Source of the DNA: Eubacteriales Family XIII. Incertae Sedis bacterium | Lineage (GTDB): Bacteria > Bacillota > Clostridia > Peptostreptococcales > Anaerovoracaceae | Length of the DNA: 10,079 bases | Assembly (NCBI GenBank): GCA_031287295.1 | Contig: JAITTH010000016.1 | Location: 1-10,079 of the forward strand | Direction of reading: 5' to 3' | In this document: positions 1 to 5,332 of the stretch, one piece after another | Layout of the letters: every line of letters starts with the position of its first letter | Numbering within the stretch: position 1 is the stretch's first letter | Made by a program: the position numbers and the translations under genes | Notes under the pieces: generated by a model | What the model was told of the DNA's origin: nothing | The model's database searches: none | The model's input: the letters and a program-made list of their open reading frames with translations, nothing else

Positions 1-1
1 T

Positions 2-439
2 TCTGCGGTTTTTGAGCCAAAAGATTATGCCAGTGAGGAAGACCGAAATGTGAAAATTTTTCAGTGCCTACAGGAAGCGGATATTCAGATGGTTTTGCTT
101 GCCGGGTACATGCGTATTCTCTCTGCGGATATCGTGCGCAGTTATCGGAATCGTATCATAAATATCCATCCATCCCTTATTCCGAAATATTGCGGGATGG
201 GGTATTACGGAAAAAGAGTTCATGAAGCGGTTCTTACCGCAGGAGAAAAAGAAACCGGTGCGACAGTACACTTTGTTGACGAAGGTGTAGACACCGGGGA
301 CATTATTTTGCAGCGTAAAGTTAAAGTGCTTGACGATGATACGGCAGATGTTTTAGCTGAGCGCGTGCTCAATGTAGAACATGAGATTATCGTGGAAGCG
401 GTCGCTCTTGTCGTTCAGAGTTTAGGAGGAGAAAAATGA
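2..439 (+). CDS. purN: Phosphoribosylglycinamide formyltransferase (GART), 5' end missing
   Basis: The enzyme transfers a formyl group from 10-formyl-tetrahydrofolate to GAR, giving FGAR, in cytosolic de novo purine synthesis. The frame is open from base 2 with no start before the window edge, so the gene continues upstream; a GTG at 50 lies in this frame but is internal because the codons before it are also open and coding-like. About 145 residues are present against a family length near 190-210, so roughly the first 45-60 are missing, including the N-terminal nucleotide-binding part. Seen directly are the catalytic Asn-x-His block NIHPSLIP (bases about 158-181) and the downstream catalytic Asp in GVDTGD (about 283-300), after HEAVLTAGEKETGATVHFVD. 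The stop overlaps the purH start as ATGA, which indicates translational coupling. Family assignment is secure. Confidence 0.95.
   Translation, partial: SAVFEPKDYASEEDRNVKIFQCLQEADIQMVLLAGYMRILSADIVRSYRNRIINIHPSLIPKYCGMGYYGKRVHEAVLTAGEKETGATVHFVDEGVDTGDIILQRKVKVLDDDTADVLAERVLNVEHEIIVEAVALVVQSLGGEK
423..436 (+). promoter_or_regulatory. Ribosome binding site of purH inside the purN end
   Basis: AGGAGG-like purine run (TAGGAGGAG, bases 423-431) ends five bases before the purH ATG at 436. It lies within the last codons of purN, which fits coupled translation of the two genes. Confidence 0.7.
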
Positions 440-1986
440 GGGCACTAATCAGCGTGTCGGATAAAACCGGCATTGTAGCATTTGCAAAAGAGCTTGCGAA
501 CCTTGGTGTTACGATAATTTCTACGGGAGGCACGCATAAAACGCTGGAAGATGCAGGTGTAAGTGTGGTCAATGTTTCAGACGTCACCGGTTTCCCGGAG
601 TGTTTGGATGGACGCGTGAAGACCTTGCACCCTGCTGTGCATGGCGGCATTTTAGCGATGCGCGATAAAGAAGATCACATGACACAGATTCGCGAAATGA
701 ATATTGAACCGATAGACTATGTTGTCATCAACCTATATCCGTTCAAAGAAACCATCTTGAAACCCGGGGTAACGCTTGATACGGCAATAGAAAACATTGA
801 TATCGGCGGTCCTACGATGTTGCGTTCGGCAGCAAAGAACCATCGGGATGTCGTTGTCGTTTGCGATCCTTCAGACTATGAACAAATTCTACAGGAGCTG
901 AAAGATACCGGAGCCATCTCCTATGACACGAAATATCGTCTGGCGGTGAAGGTCTTCGAACATACGGCAGCATACGATGCGATGATTTCAGATTATTTGC
1001 GTAAGGAGCAGGGGATTCCGCTCCCCAACAACCCTACGTTTACGTATGAGAAGATTCAAGATCTTCGCTACGGCGAAAATCCACATCAGAAGGCTGCATA
1101 CTATCGCGAGATAAAACCGCACCGTGGTGCGCTTGTCGATGCCATGCAGCTGCATGGTAAGGAATTGTCCTTTAATAATATAAACGACACACATGGCGCA
1201 CTTGCCGTTCTTCGTGAATTTAAGGAGCCGACGGTCGTTGCGGTGAAACATGCAAATCCTTGTGGCGTCGGTAGCGGAAGCGATATTGTGCAGGCGTATC
1301 AAAAAGCCTATACGGCAGACCCGGTTTCGATTTATGGCGGTATCGTCGCAGCAAATCGTACGATTGACAAAGCTACCGCAGAAGAGATTCACAAAATCTT
1401 TGTCGAAATTGTCATTGCGCCGGACTTTACAGAAGAAGCCTTATCGGTGCTGACACAAAAAGAAAACATTCGCTTGATGAAACTTCCGGATATCGAAAGC
1501 AGAGAGTCAACTACAGCACTTGACATAAAAAAAGTGGATGGCGGTCTTTTGATTCAAGATGCAGACACGACACTTTATGAGAAAGAAAACCTTAAGGTGG
1601 TGACGAAAAAAAGCCCGACGGAAAAAGAATGGGAAGATCTCGAATTTGCGATGAAGGTTGTCAAACACGTAAAGTCGAATGCCATTGTAATTGCGACAGA
1701 CAAGATGACACTTGGCGTGGGTCCGGGGCAAACCAATCGCATCGGTAGTGTGGAAATTGCCATTCGCGGAACCGATACGGATGCGAAGCAACGTGACCTT
1801 CAAGGATCGGTAATGGCCTCGGATGCTTTCTTCCCGTTTGACGACTGTGTGGCGGTCGCTGCAGCTGCAGGTGTGAAAGCCATTATTCAACCCGGCGGTT
1901 CGATGCGTGATGAAGACTCCATTCGGCTTTGCGATGAACTTGGCATTGCTATGGTGTTCACGGGCGAAAGGCATTTCAAACATTGA
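436..1986 (+). CDS. purH: Bifunctional AICAR transformylase / IMP cyclohydrolase
   Basis: This cytosolic enzyme catalyses the last two steps to IMP: formylation of AICAR with 10-formyl-tetrahydrofolate, then ring closure of FAICAR. The 516 residues match the usual full length (about 510-530). The N-terminal MGS-like cyclohydrolase domain (about 1-140) shows STGGTHKTL, DVTGFPECLDGRVKTLHP and the NIDIGGPTMLRSAAKN block. The transformylase domain follows, with LRYGENPHQ, the catalytic Lys-His pair (K271-H272) in VKHANPCG, GVGPGQTNRIGS, and the SDAFFPFDD / IIQPGGSMRDED / TGERHFKH terminus typical of the family. The ATG overlaps the purN stop by 4 bp and has a strong ribosome binding site. No frameshift or missing key residue was seen. 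Confidence 0.98.
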   Translation: MRALISVSDKTGIVAFAKELANLGVTIISTGGTHKTLEDAGVSVVNVSDVTGFPECLDGRVKTLHPAVHGGILAMRDKEDHMTQIREMNIEPIDYVVINLYPFKETILKPGVTLDTAIENIDIGGPTMLRSAAKNHRDVVVVCDPSDYEQILQELKDTGAISYDTKYRLAVKVFEHTAAYDAMISDYLRKEQGIPLPNNPTFTYEKIQDLRYGENPHQKAAYYREIKPHRGALVDAMQLHGKELSFNNINDTHGALAVLREFKEPTVVAVKHANPCGVGSGSDIVQAYQKAYTADPVSIYGGIVAANRTIDKATAEEIHKIFVEIVIAPDFTEEALSVLTQKENIRLMKLPDIESRESTTALDIKKVDGGLLIQDADTTLYEKENLKVVTKKSPTEKEWEDLEFAMKVVKHVKSNAIVIATDKMTLGVGPGQTNRIGSVEIAIRGTDTDAKQRDLQGSVMASDAFFPFDDCVAVAAAAGVKAIIQPGGSMRDEDSIRLCDELGIAMVFTGERHFKH

Positions 1987-2003
1987 AAAAGAGACTGTTG
2001 GTC

Positions 2004-2075
2004 AAAGGATCAAAAATTTGACACAAAAAGGATCGGCAAAAAGGATCAAAAAGTTGACACAAAAATGATCGGCAA
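2004..2075. repeat. 36-bp tandem duplication in the purH-purD spacer
   Basis: Two head-to-tail copies, 2004-2039 and 2040-2075, are exactly 36 bp each and differ at only two positions (2017 T against 2053 G; 2030 G against 2066 T). Each copy holds, in order, AAAGGATCAAAAA, TTGACACAAAAA and GATCGGCAA. Four GATC sites result (2008, 2031, 2044, 2067), spaced 23, 13 and 23. Because 36 is a multiple of three, some frames read through both copies: in the purH frame, after its stop, they encode KDQKFDTKRIGK and KDQKVDTKMIGK, and a minus-strand frame is also open. There is no spacer between the copies, so this is not a CRISPR array. The function is unknown; a decayed minisatellite, repeated protein-binding sites, or a mobile intergenic repeat are all possible. 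Confidence 0.85.
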
Positions 2076-2096
2076 GATGTCCAAAGTTTCGTTGTC

Positions 2097-2102
2097 GGAG
2101 GA
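2097..2102 (+). promoter_or_regulatory. Ribosome binding site of purD
   Basis: GGAGGA lies 11 bases before the ATG at 2114. This is a little long but usable; it is 23 bases from the alternative ATG at 2126, so it favours the upstream start. A weaker AGGA (2110-2113) lies 12 bases before 2126. Confidence 0.55.
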
Positions 2103-2113
2103 ATCAAATAGGA

Positions 2114-3388
2114 ATGGAACAAAAAATGAAAATACTGATTGTGGGTGGCGGTGGTCGTGAGCACGCGATTGCTTGGAAACTGGCACAGAGTTCAAAGGTG
2201 ACCGAAATTGTATGTGCGCCGGGCAACGCCGGCATCGCTTCTATCGCGCGTTGTGTACCGATTTCAGCGGAAGACGTGGAAGCGCAGGTACATCTTGCCG
2301 AGGCGGAAAATCCGGATCTCGTGGTGATCGGACCCGAAGTTCCTTTGGCACTTGGACTTACCGACCGATTGGAAGAAAAGGGACTGCGCGTTTTCGGACC
2401 AAACAAAAAATGCGCACAGCTTGAAGCAAGTAAGGCATTTACAAAAGATTTCTTGTTGCGTCATTCCATCCCGACTGCAGAATACAAGGTCTTCACGAAT
2501 GTGGAAGATCTGAGAGCGAATATCGGAATGTATGGCTATCCGATGATCCTCAAAGCCGATGGACTCGCAGCAGGAAAAGGCGTGATCATCGCACAGAATG
2601 AGGCAGAAGCCGAAAAGGGCATTGCGCTATTGATGGAAGAGAAGGCCTTTGGCGAGGCAGGCGCGAAGGTTGTTGTTGAGGAATGCCTTTTTGGAACAGA
2701 AGCATCCGTCCTCTGTTTTGTCGATGGCAGTGCCATTGTTCCCATGGAATCGGCACAGGATTACAAGAGAATTTACGATGAAGACAAGGGTCCGAACACG
2801 GGCGGAATGGGCACGTATTCGCCAAGTCTTCTTTTTACAGAAGATTTGGAAATGGAAATCGCAGAACGTTTGTTAAAGCCTACGCTGGAAGGATTTAAAG
2901 AAGATGGACTGGATTTTAGAGGGGTGCTATTCATCGGCATTATGATCACCGAAGAGGGTCCGAAGGTTATCGAATTCAACAATCGGTTCGGGGACCCGGA
3001 AGCGCAATCCATTTTGCGTCGAATGAAAAGCGATCTTTTGGACGTGATGCTAGCCGTCACGGAAGATAGACTCTCGGAGGAAGATATCGAATGGCTTGAA
3101 GACCATGCCGTATGTGTTGTCATGGCAGCATCGGGATATCCGGATGCCTATGAAAAAGGTAAAGTGATTAGCGCGTTAGACCAAGTGGATGCAGATGTCG
3201 TTGTTTTCCATGCCGGGACGGCGTTTGACGATGCCGGAAATGTTGTTTCTGCCGGTGGACGCGTTCTGGGCGTTTCTGCGCTCGGTGCCACACACGAAGA
3301 AGCAAGAGCAAAAGCCTATGCAAATGCCTGCAAAATTTGTTTTGAGGGCGCGCAATATCGCAAAGATATCGGCATCATTTATTCCTAA
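2114..3388 (+). CDS. purD: Phosphoribosylamine-glycine ligase (GAR synthetase)
   Basis: PurD joins glycine to 5-phosphoribosylamine with ATP to make GAR, the second step of de novo purine synthesis and the source of PurN's substrate. The 424 residues fit the normal length. Seen in order: the N-terminal GGGGREHA (residues 11-18), GPEVPL, the ATP-grasp segment KADGLAAGKG (147-156), DYKRIYDEDKGPNTGGMGTY, and the metal/ATP-binding EFNNRFGDPEAQ (287-298), then the C-terminal domain with SAGGRVLGV. The start is either ATG 2114 (chosen for its ribosome binding site) or ATG 2126, which would give the more conventional terminus MKILIVGGGG; the difference is four residues. It follows purH after a 127-bp repeat-bearing spacer with no recognisable terminator, so co-transcription with purNH is likely but not shown. 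Confidence 0.97.
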   Translation: MEQKMKILIVGGGGREHAIAWKLAQSSKVTEIVCAPGNAGIASIARCVPISAEDVEAQVHLAEAENPDLVVIGPEVPLALGLTDRLEEKGLRVFGPNKKCAQLEASKAFTKDFLLRHSIPTAEYKVFTNVEDLRANIGMYGYPMILKADGLAAGKGVIIAQNEAEAEKGIALLMEEKAFGEAGAKVVVEECLFGTEASVLCFVDGSAIVPMESAQDYKRIYDEDKGPNTGGMGTYSPSLLFTEDLEMEIAERLLKPTLEGFKEDGLDFRGVLFIGIMITEEGPKVIEFNNRFGDPEAQSILRRMKSDLLDVMLAVTEDRLSEEDIEWLEDHAVCVVMAASGYPDAYEKGKVISALDQVDADVVVFHAGTAFDDAGNVVSAGGRVLGVSALGATHEEARAKAYANACKICFEGAQYRKDIGIIYS

Positions 3389-3424
3389 ATGAGCAAAAAG
3401 GACAATATTTTTTCCTGAGCTCAT
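3389..3424. other. Weak inverted repeat after purD
   Basis: ATGAGC (3389-3394) can pair with GCTCAT (3419-3424), and AGGA (3399-3402) with TCCT (3413-3416), around a loop CAATATTTTT. The two helices are separated by a 4x2 internal loop, the stem is A/U-rich and no T-run follows it, so it is a poor candidate for an intrinsic terminator of the purine cluster. It may be chance or a weak attenuating structure. Confidence 0.25.
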
Positions 3425-3439
3425 ATAGTGATATACTAT
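3425..3439 (+). promoter_or_regulatory. Probable extended -10 promoter with a small inverted repeat
   Basis: TATACT (3432-3437) is preceded by TG one base earlier (3429-3430), giving the TGnTATACT pattern of an extended -10 element. The surrounding A/T-rich stretch forms an inverted repeat, ATAGT-gatat-ACTAT (3425-3439). No good -35 box sits at 16-18 bp; extended -10 promoters can work without one. The distance to the next start codon (3486) allows a leader of about 40 bases. It would drive the downstream membrane-protein gene and perhaps mscL and the glg genes. This is inferred from pattern only. Confidence 0.45.
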
Positions 3440-3473
3440 TCTATAGATACTTACGTACATTTGCCGAAAAATC

Positions 3474-3479
3474 GGAGGA
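3474..3479 (+). promoter_or_regulatory. Ribosome binding site of the Ig-like membrane protein gene
   Basis: GGAGGA ends six bases before the ATG at 3486. This is a strong site with near-ideal spacing and fixes the start, which also gives an intact signal peptide. Confidence 0.75.
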
Positions 3480-3485
3480 ATACAA

Positions 3486-4796
3486 ATGAAAAAACTTATG
3501 CGTACAGGGGCGCTTGTCGTTGTTCTTATATTGCTTTTATCCACGGAAGCTATGGCGACTTTTGCACTCACAGATGGTATTTCCGGTAAGGATTCCCTCT
3601 TGCTCACGAACGTGGTTACACTGGACGACCCGGACACGAGCACGACAACGGGGGGCGGAACGGATACGGGAGATTCCGAAAATACGGATAACAATACCGG
3701 TGGAAATGAGGAGAAACCGCCTGAAACCGGAGGCACGGTTACCCCTCCGCCATCGGTGCCGGAAAAAGTTGCCCCTCCGATTCAGCTGGTTATTTCCAAT
3801 GCACCTCCGACGATTGCGATTGGCGACAGCGCGACGATTTCGTACGTGCTCTCTAATGCACCGGCAGGTACACAAATTATCTGGAGCAGTAACAACCCTG
3901 CCGCGGTTTCTGTCGATGGCGTAGGAACGATCACAGGGATAAAACCCGGGACGGCCATCATTACCGCAGCAACAGGAGATGTTTCGGCTTCTTGTACCGT
4001 TACCGCTACGGAGTTGGAAGCGGAGTCCATCGAAATTGCCGTGAAAGAATTCAACGCCACCGATAAACTGGTGAGCACCCACGAGATCAAGGTTGGAGAC
4101 ATTCTTCATCTGAGCATTTCTGCAAAACCAAAAGATGCGGCAACACCGAATGTCAGCTGGCGTGTAAGCGACGAGGAAATCGCATCGGTTTCACAAAAGG
4201 GTGAGCTCGAAGCACTCAAAAAGGGAAAATTCACGGTCACCGCGTTGGGTGGAGAAGATGATCAATACAAAGCCACCATGGATTTTGAAGTGACCGACGG
4301 TGGATTCTCAAAGAAATACATTTTGCTTTTGGGCATCGCGCTTCTTCTTGCAGCTGTTACGGCAACGATTATCACGATTCTCATGCGTCGTGGAAAGAAG
4401 TCAAATAAAAAACCACCAAAGCGTGGAGGGGATGGTGGCAGCCGTTCGCCAAAAGGGTCAGGGCGTAGAGATGTAAGACATGATAATCGATACGATGACG
4501 ACTACGAAGATCGATACGAGAAAGAAGATCGGTACGATGAACGTTATCAAGACATCGAAGATGAGGAAGAAAGCGAAGCAGAACGCATTCGGCGAGAGGC
4601 CTATATGCGCGGATATCGCGACCGTGAAGAAGAAGACTTGACACGTCGATCCGCTGCTTGGATGGAAGAGAGAGATCGCGGAACAAAAATATATACAGGG
4701 CTTATGGACGAAGACGAAGTTCTACCTTCCCGAAGTTCCAGGAATCGTGATTTTGAAAACCGTCCCTTTACTTTTGATGATTTTGATTCCGATTGA
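3486..4796 (+). CDS. Ig-like (BIG2-type) single-pass membrane protein with charged cytoplasmic tail, function unknown
   Basis: I do not recognise a specific family for the whole 436-residue protein. Seen in order: a signal peptide (residues 1 to about 24, positive start MKKLMR, hydrophobic core, AMA before a plausible cut); a Thr/Gly/Pro/acidic linker (about 47-95); a first Ig-like region (about 98-173) with SATISYVLSN, IIWSSNNPAAVSVDGVGTIT and GIKPGTAIITA, the hallmark pattern of bacterial Ig-like group 2 domains; a second, weaker one (about 178-270) with SWRVSDEEIASVSQKGELEALKKGKFTVTA; a membrane helix (about 278-300) followed by RRGKKSNKKPPKR; and a long cytoplasmic tail (301-436) rich in Arg/Asp/Glu/Tyr (several DRY-like units around 335-355), ending FTFDDFDSD. 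The positive stop-transfer run places the Ig domains outside and the tail inside. BIG2 domains are common in surface adhesins, but that role is not shown here. The gene has its own likely promoter and lies 64 bp before mscL. Confidence 0.85.
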   Translation: MKKLMRTGALVVVLILLLSTEAMATFALTDGISGKDSLLLTNVVTLDDPDTSTTTGGGTDTGDSENTDNNTGGNEEKPPETGGTVTPPPSVPEKVAPPIQLVISNAPPTIAIGDSATISYVLSNAPAGTQIIWSSNNPAAVSVDGVGTITGIKPGTAIITAATGDVSASCTVTATELEAESIEIAVKEFNATDKLVSTHEIKVGDILHLSISAKPKDAATPNVSWRVSDEEIASVSQKGELEALKKGKFTVTALGGEDDQYKATMDFEVTDGGFSKKYILLLGIALLLAAVTATIITILMRRGKKSNKKPPKRGGDGGSRSPKGSGRRDVRHDNRYDDDYEDRYEKEDRYDERYQDIEDEEESEAERIRREAYMRGYRDREEEDLTRRSAAWMEERDRGTKIYTGLMDEDEVLPSRSSRNRDFENRPFTFDDFDSD

Positions 4797-4848
4797 TTTC
4801 ATATCAGTCATATTCCAACCGAAGTAGTCCTTTCAATGGAAGTGTAAG

Positions 4849-4854
4849 AAGGAG
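4849..4854 (+). promoter_or_regulatory. Ribosome binding site of mscL
   Basis: AAGGAG ends six bases before ATG 4861. This supports the upstream start, which gives the channel an unusually long N-terminus. Confidence 0.7.
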
Positions 4855-4860
4855 TATTCA

Positions 4861-5307
4861 ATGGAAATCGTAAATGTGGATCCGAAGCGGATCGGTGAAC
4901 AGCTCGGTAAAAAAGGTCTCTTGGGCGAGTTCAAGGATTTTGCACTCAAAGGTAACGTTCTGGACATGGCTGTCGGTATCGTGATTGGTGCTGCGTTTAG
5001 TTCAATCGTAAATTCGTTTGTAAACGATTTGATTCTTCCACTGGTTGGCTTCATCTCTGCCGGGAAAGATTTTACGGCAATGAAGGTGCAGCTCAGTGAG
5101 GAATCTTTTATACAGTATGGCAGCTTTATTCAAACGCTCATCAACTTTTTTGTCATCGCGCTTTCCGTGTTTATCATGGTGAAGGTCATCAATATTTTTC
5201 GAACGAAGAAAAGTGAAGCAGATGCTGCGGACGCGGTGGCTACTGAAGGACCCAGTGAAACCGACATTTTGATTGAGATACGCGATTTGTTGAAAGAGAG
5301 AGGATAG
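4861..5307 (+). CDS. mscL: Large-conductance mechanosensitive channel
   Basis: MscL forms a homopentameric pore in the cytoplasmic membrane that opens under high membrane tension and releases solutes on osmotic downshock. The 148 residues show the family layout: the amphipathic N-terminal helix and start of TM1, FKDFALKGNVLDMAVGIVIG (24-43), continuing through NSFVNDLILPLVG (51-63), a short periplasmic loop (about 66-86), TM2 (about 88-112, FIQTLINFFVIALSVFIMVKVIN), an acidic/Ala linker and the conserved C-terminal bundle helix ILIEIRDLLKER. About 20 residues precede the point where typical MscL proteins begin (MEIVNVDPKRIGEQLGKKGL), so the protein is N-terminally extended; the ribosome binding site supports this start. 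The stop codon TAG is part of the Shine-Dalgarno for the following glgB, so the two genes abut. Confidence 0.96.
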   Translation: MEIVNVDPKRIGEQLGKKGLLGEFKDFALKGNVLDMAVGIVIGAAFSSIVNSFVNDLILPLVGFISAGKDFTAMKVQLSEESFIQYGSFIQTLINFFVIALSVFIMVKVINIFRTKKSEADAADAVATEGPSETDILIEIRDLLKERG

Positions 5308-5310
5308 GAG
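5305..5310 (+). promoter_or_regulatory. Shine-Dalgarno overlapping the mscL stop; decides the glgB start
   Basis: TAGGAG overlaps the mscL stop (5305-5307). It lies 22 bases before the GTG at 5333, too far for normal initiation, but 7 bases before an in-frame ATT at 5318. No other purine-rich site precedes 5333 or the ATG at 5336. Confidence 0.55.
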
Positions 5311-5332
5311 ACATTTTATTCGGCGTCTTCCG

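Noticed and set aside
988..1392. Long minus-strand frames inside purH, purD, glgB and glgD
   Set aside because: They are antisense shadows of strongly conserved genes, with no recognisable domains and no ribosome binding sites that would set them apart.
2004..2075. CRISPR array or attachment site
   Set aside because: The two copies abut with no spacer, there are only two, and there are no cas genes, integrase or tRNA nearby.
2018..2082. Two TTGACA boxes in the tandem repeat as a double promoter for purD
   Set aside because: At 16-18 bp downstream of each box the -10 positions read AAGGAT-like and ATGTCC-like sequence, far from TATAAT, so no credible promoter can be drawn.
1976..2164. Minus-strand 62-residue frame with a repeated FCRSFLCQIFDP-type peptide
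   Set aside because: Its repeat is just the 36-bp duplication read backwards, its ends lie inside purH and purD, and no ribosome binding site supports it.
3389..3424. Intrinsic terminator of the purine cluster
   Set aside because: The stem is broken by an internal loop and is not followed by a T-run; the T-run lies inside the loop instead.
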